This document shows, piece after piece, positions 37,601-46,929 of a DNA stretch of 64,000 nt (the stretch's first letter is position 1; each line of letters opens with the position of its first letter). Made by a program: the position numbers and the translations under genes. Source of the stretch: Oopsacas minuta (lineage: Eukaryota > Porifera > Hexactinellida > Lyssacinosida > Leucopsacidae). Below the pieces are notes generated by a model. That model had not been told where the DNA came from and did not search any database. It saw nothing but the letters and a program-made list of their open reading frames with translations. The DNA is taken from contig JAKMXF010000266.1 of assembly GCA_024704765.1 (NCBI GenBank), forward strand, positions 434,001 to 498,000, written 5' to 3'.

Positions 37601-39410
37601 AAGTAAACTCAAAGCTCGGATGTCAAAACTAAATTTGTTTGACACTACGCCTAATGAACCTCATACTGATGGTAATTTTGTCATCCACGACGAAAAAGAA
37701 CAGAATGAACTACACCTACTTGAGGATAACGTAAGTACTCGTTTTGAAGGCAGACCTGGACAAGAACCAACTACGAAGATTAAAAATATTATTGGTGTTC
37801 CACCAGTTCGTCCTTACGTCGGAAGCTCTAGGGTAAACTGTCATTTAATCTCCCCGGCTACACGTCAATGTTGTCTGCAACTTGGCTGGAAAATGCAATG
37901 CCACGAAACAGCGAATTTTAAATCCACACGCGAGCAATATCGCCCTGAAGATCCTTGCATTCGGAAACTTTATCCTTTCCCTAATCCTAACGCGATAATT
38001 GTAGCTGCAGATGACGCAGGTCCACAACTATACCATTTTATCCTACCCCTCAGATCTCAGTATCTTCCTTACGCGCAGCTACAACCTATTGTCTTGCTGA
38101 TACCTGCAATACCCGAGGCTTCCTTCCTTGAAGCCATCTCCTGGCTGCCTCAGGTATACTTTATCGTTGGATCAGCGGAATCAGTAGACGATCTGCTAAT
38201 AGCTGGTATACTTAAGGCTAATACGGTCATATTGTGTGTTGGTGATGGAATTCAGGAGGAAAAGGATGAAATTCATATGACTGATGCTTCTAGGTTAAAT
38301 TCTGTGTTGAAAATGCGTAAGGTTTTCCCGAATACTCCTTTCTACGTAGAATTATTCCATCGATCTAATATGCGATTTCTGTCACCGAAAATACAAGTTT
38401 CTCATTTGCATCGTAGAAACCCAGATGATTTCCTATCAACTCCCCATTTTAAGTCAGGACATGTATTTAGTCCTAGCATGTTAGATACCATTATATATCA
38501 ATCAGCAAAGAAGGATTATATCATTGAGCTAGTGAGATTGATGCTTGGATTAGAACAGAGGGAAGGGTCGGCTTATTTGGCTAAAGTTGAGATTTCTCAG
38601 ACTGAAGTAAGTTTGTATCAGAACTACGGGCGAATAATGCAAAAGTTTGCTTGCGATAGGAAAGATCTGGCAATTGGTGTTTACAGAACCGAAATGCAGA
38701 AACATGTGTCTCGTAGTGAAAATTTGCGTTATGAAAGAGTCCAAGAGTTCCTACGTTTCAAATTGAAAGAGTTATGTATAGAGAACGTAAACATTCCTCC
38801 TCTACCCGATAGATCTAAAAATTCATATGTCCTTGTCAATCCAGATGCCTCACTTACCTTAGATCCAAATGACGTCATACTTGTCTTGCGCTGTAACAAA
38901 TTCGCGGATGCTGAGTTGCCGCGAAGACCTTCGTTGATGAAAGCTATAAGTTTTCCTCAAGGAATATCTGATACAGAATCCGATTCTGATAAAGAAGGAG
39001 CAGTGAAGGAATCCGCACTGGACAAGTTAAGAAAGTCTTTCATTTTCAGATCAAGAGAAGAACCTATGAAACAAAGACATTGTAGTACTATTAGCGAATC
39101 AGGTCTGAATGAAAAAGGAAGTGAGCAATCGCTACAGGAAAAATCATTTGTATCGGGTGAAGCCGCTAACCACCGTCGTCGTATATTCATCAGCTCCAAA
39201 AATGCCCCCTCATTCAACAAATCATCCTCAGCTAAGGGCACTTCTCCTAGAAAGTTCATTGATTTATCCCCTCTTGACGATAACATGCCTATATTCAATT
39301 TTAAAAAGAATTCTTATGAGCCTTATAAGTACCATACCTGCCCTCTTGAAGTGGAAAATCCTTTAACTAAGTCTCATTCAGTTAACACACTCTCACATAA
39401 TCAAAACTAA
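34677..39410 (+). CDS. Slo2-type (KCNT) potassium channel
   Basis: Large-conductance, ligand-gated K+ channel of the Slack/Slick family. One uninterrupted ORF of 1577 residues (human KCNT1 about 1230). S1 is near 93-107, S2 250-275, S3 285-308 and an uncharged S4 (LFIPIFVQCLSAK, 315-327) as in Slo2. S5 is 354-374, the selectivity filter TTVGYGD 399-405 and S6 415-440. RCK1 follows (GKHVVLVTSNVRMNFLVDFL, VVLLQGSAL, ADQETILRA, LYVHILKPENRF, NCICPGFSTFITLLLH), then a roughly 340-residue acidic disordered linker. RCK2 comes next (NAIIVAADDAGPQLYHFILP, VYFIVGSAESVDDLL, GHVFSPSMLDTIIYQS, IGVYRTE). The S1-S2 extracellular loop is unusually long (about 140 residues) and Cys-rich. No acceptor-like AG lies within 70 bases of the start. 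Confidence 0.95.
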   Translation: MASILAMHAGRSDFGEKFHGANLEYEICPDNLDDNSLEADGNLNNEGPEQEHTHFMNLITRGYNSIQLSEKNSDIKVFHTSKGKQLVRAIRLFFKICCCILYVLQTFEFSDTSDFIPAYCKQLHVFLPFNPNPDHNSVLHAYQRGKCSEKFNYQLLPTDTFNDDLFLNNRSLLRFNSIAEMNNEVKAHFCSFKCNSTETCAEVTQNDFYQFCSCIVDCGGQLICNSAVHHEESYNRDIDDYDYSKLFFYSKPLFLYLIQAVFSLLVMIESIILCVWSYYNGVRWYKLIDGYVILDLVNGVLFLITLCFPPCLKDLFIPIFVQCLSAKIILNEIIYEIDTYSVQTKYMNVVTQKLISLLFGICSVLFFSVCLMHYLERTHSQSSIPNLFESLWFIIITITTVGYGDIYPATWYGKVFIMFLVILVLFSLTTVLDELLDLLGSSHKTTAAYFNYMKGKHVVLVTSNVRMNFLVDFLNELYSEENNDVVTVILCPRSPDKMTENRLKSPVWRRRVVLLQGSALRSMDLDRTSISNARCCFLIPDRQTDDPNAADQETILRAIAIRRFAPRIKLYVHILKPENRFQVDFATKIMCEGEIKHALFASNCICPGFSTFITLLLHTTTPDSEEKNQDYSYCSGNEIYDIRLGDSVLFSQYVNKNFLFAAVLVLRNSGVLLIGIQQDENKKILLNPGSDYILQENDICFYISQNREEMSRVVQKIPKYEAKNELEKMCAQVGLINMHYYNMDQTSPSKSIPDVSPIRKEASFNNELRRSSLLEGISLMQAAVGNKKIEEYNSDDDDISVNNDPKENQTIRDGITLMKASANKPKPNPFYRLESQVETSNAFQTSATEACAIPLQGSICPVSDSAFEEPSTSYDKSACMLVSDIPLESPEFQFTEHNEGDTEYVPEKWPAESENFRQFHNYSSCNYPRKKVTHGKKMTPESTGGGGLSKILRSQAQMNKATCEGPAKKKVVKPKSKLKARMSKLNLFDTTPNEPHTDGNFVIHDEKEQNELHLLEDNVSTRFEGRPGQEPTTKIKNIIGVPPVRPYVGSSRVNCHLISPATRQCCLQLGWKMQCHETANFKSTREQYRPEDPCIRKLYPFPNPNAIIVAADDAGPQLYHFILPLRSQYLPYAQLQPIVLLIPAIPEASFLEAISWLPQVYFIVGSAESVDDLLIAGILKANTVILCVGDGIQEEKDEIHMTDASRLNSVLKMRKVFPNTPFYVELFHRSNMRFLSPKIQVSHLHRRNPDDFLSTPHFKSGHVFSPSMLDTIIYQSAKKDYIIELVRLMLGLEQREGSAYLAKVEISQTEVSLYQNYGRIMQKFACDRKDLAIGVYRTEMQKHVSRSENLRYERVQEFLRFKLKELCIENVNIPPLPDRSKNSYVLVNPDASLTLDPNDVILVLRCNKFADAELPRRPSLMKAISFPQGISDTESDSDKEGAVKESALDKLRKSFIFRSREEPMKQRHCSTISESGLNEKGSEQSLQEKSFVSGEAANHRRRIFISSKNAPSFNKSSSAKGTSPRKFIDLSPLDDNMPIFNFKKNSYEPYKYHTCPLEVENPLTKSHSVNTLSHNQN

Positions 39411-41425
39411 ATTAAAATGTGTATCTTTCTTTTCCTTTGGATGTATATTTAATTCTTTCTACATTTGTTATTCCATTATTTTCTGTATATACAGTTTACT
39501 TGCATGTACACATTAGTTGATATTAACTTTTAGTTACCAATTCGAAATATCCTTTTTGGCTTATTTAACTGTTATTCCATAGTTCATTCCAACGTGGCCT
39601 GTTTAAAGCAGAGGCTAGCTGAAACTACGTAAATCTATGCAAGGACGTGATTTTTGGAGAGGATTTGGCTCCCATCAAATTTGTTTCATATGTTTTGTAA
39701 AATCATTAATAAACATAGCAAAAAAAGCAACATAGTTGCTTAATTAAATATTTTATACAGCCAATATTTTCAACTAACATGTTTAGGTTTTCCTAAACTA
39801 ATATTTTTCTCTGTTCGTTTTGGCATTACTATTGTCTGTTACTCTGTAAATTGTAACGTATTAATTATTCTAAGGTGTTTCGATATTGTTAACTCATCGG
39901 AGATATATGTAACATAGATTCTTATAATCTGTGTGTTTAGTTAGAATGATTAAGGACTGTAAATTACAATAACAAAATCCATATTATTCAAAGTAGAAAG
40001 AGACATGAGTATTCTAACACTTCAGAAATTTATTACTAAGTAATCCACAACAATGGCTACACTCACATAAGTACATACCACGGAGGTCACTGGGGTGATC
40101 TGTTTCCTACATGAATTATCGTACATTTGTGAATGATATATCAAATTTAACACAGAAATACCTGCCATTCATATTTTAATATTGGGGTTGTCCAAAAGAG
40201 TCCACATGCTATTAATAGTATCAATTCTTTTGCTCTGTCGTCAGCTGAATTAACAAACGAATAGGGATTAAGATGATCAATTTACAAACTTATCAATGAT
40301 CGTAAATTGGTATTCTATCGTTTACTAATCTTGTAGTTGTAATTAAGCTACTCTACAGTAGCCTGCGAATATCGTCTTATGTACGATTTTCTGATACGAA
40401 GGCCAACCTGATGGGCGTGATGGCCAAGCATAGATTATATTCCAGCAGCGTGGAGGGGGGAAAAATACTGCAACGAAACTAAAGATTCGGCATAGAACTT
40501 CATTATATTTCAAGAAATGAAGGTGCAATTCACCACCAACATTCTCTCAACGATACATTATTAGTTAGCATTTACATGATTTCCCTTAAATGGCTTTATT
40601 ACGCGAACACAGTTATCTCATTTGTATTGTAAATTATAGAAAAATTAATTTAATAATTATTGAATTAAATTTACTGGAAATTACAAAAAATTAAACTAAT
40701 CTAAGCAATATCAACGAACGGGTATTTGCATTAATTACACCCGAATTGACTACAAACGTAAACTAGTGCAATATCTTAATGTCTGTAATAATGAATCTAT
40801 TCAATACATAGTTCATGCTATAGAGATGTACAGTATTACGTCTTCTAAAGTATGCAATACTATGTACTTTCTATATACTTTAATAGGCCTTTATTCTCTA
40901 TGTGGAAATAGTATTAGTACAGTTTGTCTATGGCATTTTCAATACTATACAAATCCTACAGTATCTTCTTCCAGTGCTTTTCTATTAGCGACACAAGTAA
41001 CACAGCTTTCCTATAGCAAAGAAATTTACATTACCTTGGCCATACAGCACAATTCATCAGTGAGTTACTTTCTTATATTATCTTTACTATCCAGTATAGC
41101 CATTTTATATTATAATGAGATTATTTCATTCAACTAAGACATATTCAGAAATTCTTATTGTAAATCATTCTTTTTAGAATATTTTTCTAAAAATCTATTC
41201 ATTTAGCACAAAATATGTTTATTTTCCTTCATTTGAACTTTTTTTTAATATTTTTTGAATAATTTTTGCATTTTTTACTTTGGCTAAAATATGGGTTGAC
41301 ATGTTCCAAACTTTATCAATTATATTCCAAATGGTAAGTAAGGATACTTTACAATATTTATTAGCAATAAATGAATAATTTTAGAGATCTTTTACCCAAT
41401 GTAATGATATCCTTTTCCTTTAGGA
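39411..41425. other. Intergenic stretch, nothing firmly recognised
   Basis: About 2 kb after the Slo2 channel. A frame open from 40766 to 41137 starts with GTG and is rich in hydrophobic residues, but shows no family resemblance. A donor-like GGTAAGTAAG at 41333 pairs with the acceptor at 41423 as a possible 5' UTR intron of the HMGB gene. Confidence 0.5.
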
Positions 41426-42092
41426 ATGCCTAAGGATCCGAAGAAGCCAAAGGGACGTATGTCTGCATATGCCTTTTTCGTGCAAGAGCGTAGACTCTAC
41501 TACCGTAATAAGGGACTAAACGTGAATTTTACTGAATTCTCCCGCGAGTGCGCATCTCTCTGGAAAGAACTAAGCGATGTTCAAAAAGCGAAATATGTCA
41601 AAAGTGCGGAAATGGACAAAACACGCTACGACGAAGAAATGTTGACTTACACTCCTCCATCTGATACTGGTAGCAAGAGACGCAAAAAGAAGAAAAAGGA
41701 TCCTAGACTACCCAAGAGGAACATGTGAGTATTCCATTAGCACTGCATTATGACTAGATTATCATTAGAAACCTGATAGTTACCTTACAGCATGATAACA
41801 AGATAATATCTGTAATCTTATATCTTCATCATTTAGGTCTGCATTCTTTTTCTTCTGTGCAGAAAAACGTCCAAAGCTAAGGTCACAAACCCCGGGTGCA
41901 ACTGTTGGCCAAATTGCCAAGCAACTTGGTGAGGCCTGGAAGTTAATGACGTCAGAACAAAAAGCGCCCTACGAGTTGTCTGCTAAGGCAGATAAGACAC
42001 GCTACGAGCATGACATGGAACTATACAAAAAGGGACAATTCGTACCAGTTAATCAGGAGGATGTCGATGAGACAGATGAGGATGATGACTAG
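41426..42092 (+). CDS. HMGB-type protein with two HMG boxes
   Basis: Non-sequence-specific DNA-bending chromatin protein. Two coding exons, 41426-41724 and 41837-42092, give 184 residues, close to vertebrate HMGB length (about 210). Box A (about 4-77) has DPKKPKGRMSAYAFFVQE and LWKELSDVQKAKY. The linker is very basic (GSKRRKKKKKDP). Box B (about 93-165) has RLPKRNMSAFFFFCAEKRP, QIAKQLGEAWKLM and KAPYELSAKADKTRYEHDM. A short acidic tail ends EDVDETDEDDD, reduced compared with the roughly 30-residue vertebrate tail. The intron splits box B after its first residues. The start lies 2 bases after TTTCCTTTAG. Confidence 0.95.
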
Positions 42093-42902
42093 CCATGGGA
42101 TAGAAATGGTTACTAATATTTGTTTCTGATTCGCATGGGTTGTGTGAATACGTGGTAATTACTTCTATTAGTTATTTGTGATTGTTTCTTGTTGTTTCTT
42201 AGTAGTTCAATTGTTCTATACAATTTTACAATACATTTATTTGCTAACAATATATTATTCAGATTACATGCTAATCCTCTTACAAGCAATATAATTACTT
42301 AGTTACTTATTAGATATGAAATATGCTAATTCTCTTAGTTCTATATAATAGTATATATGCATGACGCGTGCTATAAACCGCAGTTGCTACTACATCATCA
42401 TAGTTTGGTAAATATACTTTAATGATACAAATTGACATCTCACTATTTTTTGAGTGGTCATATCAAATAGCTATAATTTCTTGCATATAGCTAATTAATT
42501 ATATAATTATCATGAGAAACCCTGTCACCCACTCTAAGGATGATAGTAGCTATTTTAACTGAGGAGTGGATATCCGAAAGCCTTTCATTTAGTTTTTCTC
42601 ATTGAGTGTACTCCCAATTTGACTATTTTCAAGTGTGTAGCTTATTACGCGTACAAGTTATTTCCTGCTTCGTTTAAACAAGAGAAATTATGATCATCCC
42701 TGTAAGGATTTAATATTTCAGAAGGGCGATTTATACAAAACATTCTTTTTGTCAAATTCCCGCAACTATTATGTCTTGTTAATTGAATACCACAACTTAA
42801 TTTATAGGGTAATATGAACAGTAATTAGATATTACTGCATACTTACTGCTGTAAAACTATTACTTTTGCAAAAGCTGATATTTACTGGTCAAACATTGTA
42901 TA
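42093..42902. other. Intergenic stretch, nothing recognised
   Basis: About 800 AT-rich bases between the HMGB gene and the unknown gene at 42903. No repeat family or coding signal is seen. Confidence 0.5.
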
Positions 42903-43862
42903 ATGCTAAGAAAGAAGAGAGGTCACAAGTCCCACAAGAGTAAATCTGAACATATAAACTCTAAATTTGCACAATCAAATATCTACCACTCAAACAGTGC
43001 TCCCCCTATTGTAATCAAATCTAAAAGAATCCACATTGCTTCTGCACTTAACCAGCAGCAAAGTTTGCTATTCGTATATGGCTGCACTACTAATACTGTA
43101 TTCTCGTACATCTATACATTAGATGGATATTTAGTTACTTTATTTCCCTGCAATCATACTTTTAAACTTTTCGTTAGTGTGAATGCAGATTTCAGTAATG
43201 ACGCTATTATGATTTTACTATCTGGACAAGGAGCTCTGTTCAATTCTTTATATACTTACACTGATTACTTTAGTGATAATAAACGAATTGAAGGAACAGT
43301 ATTTGATTGTCATAGAAATGGAGATATTTACGTAGCCGGTAGTCAACAAATAGCTGTTTCTATTTATTCAAAGCAATTTCAATTCAAACGTTACTTTGAG
43401 ATATTTCAAATTGAACCAGGGATAATAACCTCATTATTAATAAGGGATGATTTATTGATTGTTCTATTGAAATGTTGTGATGCAGATTATCAGCCACCAG
43501 CATTCGTAGGTAGAAACAAACGTCCAATACGTAGAGTAATTACACCAGAATGTCAGATATACAGATACTGTTTGAGAACAGAAGAACTATTACAAAGATG
43601 GGACCTATCAGATCGTTATAACTCCAGGATGATTACTAATGCTTGTTTCGTAGATAGATACATGAATGTACTGATGGAATGTGATTATTCTAAAGACTAT
43701 TGTGTGTGGGATACGGATGGGAGGATAAGCTATTATCAATTGAAACATAGGAACACTCACCCTATGAGATTGGAATATACCATAGGATGTTCACTAACAG
43801 ACGACAATCAGCTGATTTACCTGTTGTCTAATGGTTGTATTAAAATTTTTAACATTTGGTGA
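42903..43862 (+). CDS. Unknown protein, propeller-like strands
   Basis: I do not recognise this 319-residue, single-exon product. It starts with a strongly basic tail (LRKKRGHKSHKSKSEH), possibly nuclear-targeting. It then shows repeated short beta-strand/turn patterns of the kind seen in NHL or WD-like propellers: SLLFVYGCTTNTVFSYIYTLDGYLV, GDIYVAGSQQIAVSIYSKQF, YCVWDTDGRISYYQL and NQLIYLLSNGCIKIFNIW, spaced about 45-60 residues apart. Pfam-level assignment would need a search. No signal peptide or membrane helix is present. It looks like a real gene from its length and codon evenness. Confidence 0.6.
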   Translation: MLRKKRGHKSHKSKSEHINSKFAQSNIYHSNSAPPIVIKSKRIHIASALNQQQSLLFVYGCTTNTVFSYIYTLDGYLVTLFPCNHTFKLFVSVNADFSNDAIMILLSGQGALFNSLYTYTDYFSDNKRIEGTVFDCHRNGDIYVAGSQQIAVSIYSKQFQFKRYFEIFQIEPGIITSLLIRDDLLIVLLKCCDADYQPPAFVGRNKRPIRRVITPECQIYRYCLRTEELLQRWDLSDRYNSRMITNACFVDRYMNVLMECDYSKDYCVWDTDGRISYYQLKHRNTHPMRLEYTIGCSLTDDNQLIYLLSNGCIKIFNIW

Positions 43863-44040
43863 TTTTTAGAGATTTAATTATTTGTGAAGGTATTATAATA
43901 GCTTTTTGATATTTATTTATTTATTTATTATTAACGATAATTATCACAACAAAAAGAATAATAACAATAATAATACATACTTAATAAGCAAATTTGAATA
44001 TTAATTAGTAGTATTAATAAAAATATTATTTTGGTATTCT

Positions 44041-45055
44041 TCAACTAGGGAGTTTGATGCTTTTGTTGATGTTAGCTAGTTTCAGTTTGTTTCTGATAGA
44101 TTTGTAAACAACAATAATACATACATACAAATAATTCAAAATTATTAAAATTTTATTTATTACAATGGAGAGTAGAGTTATGAAATCTACAACTTTTCCA
44201 CCTATTTCTGAGATGTTTTCAAGATTCATGAAAATTTTGGAATATATTTATAATACCGTATAAATGGTGGTAAGCTGACTGCAATAATTAAGAAGAACAA
44301 CGAGATAACCACTAGACTAGTTGCAACCATAAAATGTATACGAAGATATTTACTTTCTATGTATTTTTCCTTGTCACAGTAAAACAATTTAATTTCTTTT
44401 TCGCGACTTTTTAAATGTAAATAGAATTTCTCGAATAGAACACAAATTGTGTGAAGTCCAAAAAATGAAAAACTGAAAATTAAACAATTCACTAAATCAA
44501 TCAATGGTTTATAATCATCATATTTTCCTTTTAAGCCACTTAAAACAAACAGGATTAAACTTACAACTGCTCTAATTGAAATATATGCTGTCCATCTCAT
44601 GATTGTATATTTATATTCGTATTTTCTATATACTAACCATAGGACGTTCATTAGTAGAACAAGGACTGGGGTAGTTATAATCGGAGCGATCAAGACGGTA
44701 TATTCTAAGAATATTTGGAAATAAGGGTATAAATTAGAAGTTTGAGATTCCTTTTTGTTAGTAAAACCCATTTCGCGAATATGTAAGCGAGATATGCTAG
44801 ATTGTCCATGATTTCAAAGGGTAGGATAATGATTATGAAATTTGTGATCATTGCTTTTATCCTCAAATTTTTTCTGTGATTTTTGTATGTTTCAAAAAAG
44901 AGTAACTCAGGAGTGATCGTGTGTATCTCTAGCGATAACTTGCATCTTCTCCGTATGTAGTACCATAATGTAAATAGTGCCATTAAGCAGAATATTAGAA
45001 GTAATAATGGAATGATCAGACAAACGATCTTTTCGATTTTAAATATATTTTCCAT
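44041..45055 (-). pseudogene. Seven-helix receptor-like gene with two frame breaks
   Basis: Three minus-strand frames overlap head to tail: 45055-44705, 44771-44226 and 44229-44041. The first holds two membrane helices (VCLIIPLLLLIFCLMALF; MITNFIIIILPFEIMDNLAYL). The second holds four (LEYTVLIAPIITTPVLVLL; ISIRAVVSLILFVL; VNCLIFSFSFFGLHTICVLF; LVVISLFFLIIAVSLPPF). The third holds one (INKILIILNYLYVCIIVV, followed by a KSIRNK helix-8-like segment). Total seven, in the order expected of a GPCR-type fold. Both junctions need a shift in the same direction, as after single-base deletions. I found no GT-AG intron of normal size that restores either frame. It could be a pseudogene, or an intact gene with two sequence errors. 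The receptor subfamily is not recognisable. Confidence 0.55.
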
Positions 45056-46929
45056 GGAATAAGCAAGTATTACTTCACTATATACTTGTATATTTCGGAA
45101 TTTCTATTTATACAGATGATGGTATCACTTATTAAGTTATTATCCTCTTAGAGCTGAAGCTGATTATTAATTTAAAACCCTTTCTTAGCAATCGTTACTT
45201 ACATTGAATTAATCCAGTTTATTTTCTCAAATACGTATATGCTAATGTTTTCTAAAATATTTATCCTTGTTGTGTATTACTTGAATAATATCCAATCTCT
45301 TTAGTAAATTTCTTGTATCATATCCAATGTCTTTAATAAATATCTTGATATGATATGACTCATTTTAATAGTAAGATCTATTTCCAATGCTTTGCTTTAT
45401 CAAAGATTCTGTTTTTGATATCTTATATACTTTATCTAGGGATTTTCTATAAATATTTGGATTTTGTGATTGTGTGGCGAATGGAGCTAATCACATTTTT
45501 CTTGTGGTAAACTAAATGATGCTGATTTTTATTATGGTTGGCAATCTGTTTTTCATAAATTAGCAATACTGGGAAGAGAATATTCACAAACTATTTTAAT
45601 ATAACACTGCAACGAACCACGTTTCTCTTCCACCTATCAGGTTGGCATATCACTTACCTCCTCTTAATTATTAAGGAGCCGTTCGGTGGTATGCGAAGTG
45701 TGGCATCCCAATTCTTTTGTATAGGATAGTGACATTTTTGGAGTTCTCTCACTCTCTGCTTAGTACAAATTCGAGCACGTATAAGGATATAATTAGAAAT
45801 TAAAAGCGTATTGCAACATGAGATTCTAACTAAACTCTTGTCAGAGGCGGAGTCATATGAGCCACTACATCGCTATTGAACCATTCACGTTAAATAAGAC
45901 GCACAATAGGACACTAACACCCAAACTCTATGTTTGATAAGTTTATCAAAGTATAGTATACAATAAAGATATGATCTCATTTATAACTGTTATACAGAAT
46001 GACGTCATCCAAATGCAGATCAGAGAAAAATATATAAACTTTGTATCCAGCTAACTCTTTCATAAACTTTCTAGTTACTAACTTTCTATTATTACTGACC
46101 CCTCTATAGCTATTGAAACTATATGCATTGTAGATATGGCCCACGGTTTCTACGAATTACATGAATTCCAGCCAATTCAAACTTATTTACATAATTGTGA
46201 ATCTAATCTATCTAGAATGTATTGAGCTGCCTAATCTAACTCATTCTGTTGTCTCCCGTCAATGAATGTAACACGATCTATGATTCTATTAATATCAACA
46301 CATTATCACACTATCATTCATTTTTACAAAAGTGTGTGCGTCCAGGATCACTTTTGCGCGCGCCCAGTTTATTATGCGTCATGATTTTGAAGTGTTCCAG
46401 TTGAAACCCATGTACTTATTTGTACTACCGTAAACTGGGGTTACTTTGGCCCACTGGGTTTGCTTTAGCCCAAATATCAGAGTTTCAAAGAAACTAGATT
46501 AGTTCAGTATTATACTTGAAAATGACTTGCCGAATTTTTAACGAATTTTCTAATATCGGTAGACAATTTCGAATACACACAATATCTATTCGATACGTAA
46601 GCAGATTTCAACATTTGGGCTAAAGCAAACCCAGTGGGCCAAAGTAGCCCCAGTTTACGGTACACAATTCGCTCTACTTTAATATCCCTGATTTAGCCTC
46701 TAAATATCTTTTATCAGATGGCTGTTATGTTGCTAGTGATACGTATTATGCATACACTTCCATAAACATGATTACCCAACAAGCCACTATGTATATGTAT
46801 ATTAATTTTCAACTCCAATTATATGATATAGATCTTGTAATTTAGTTTATAAACTAGCAAATTTATCCAAATTCGTTTGCAGTTCTTTCCTGTTCAAATA
46901 CCTCATAACAAATCTCAGAATTGTTCAGT
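45056..46929. other. Intergenic stretch with one palindromic element
   Basis: About 1.9 kb between the broken receptor-like gene and the Rab gene. It contains the palindromic element at 46426-46662. The rest is AT-rich with no coding signal. Confidence 0.6.
46426..46662. mobile_element. Family E palindromic TIR element
   Basis: Left arm begins TACCGTAAACTGGGGTTACT and continues through GGCCCACTGGGTTTGCTTTA. The right arm is its reverse complement over about 50 bases with about one mismatch before the inner end. The arms flank about 140 unique bases. No transposase is present. Near-identical arms imply a recent insertion. Confidence 0.85.

Noticed and set aside
36637-39298. Several minus-strand ORFs under the Slo2 gene
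   Set aside because: They are shadow frames of a well-supported coding sequence.
40766-41137. 123-codon hydrophobic ORF
   Set aside because: It begins at GTG, has low-complexity hydrophobic and Ser/Ile-rich content, and shows no recognisable family or splice context.
44705-44771. A 17-base 'intron' (GTTTTACTAAC...AG) joining the first two receptor frames
   Set aside because: It would restore the frame and even contains a TACTAAC-like branch sequence. But every other intron here is 56 bases or longer, so a 17-base intron is not credible.
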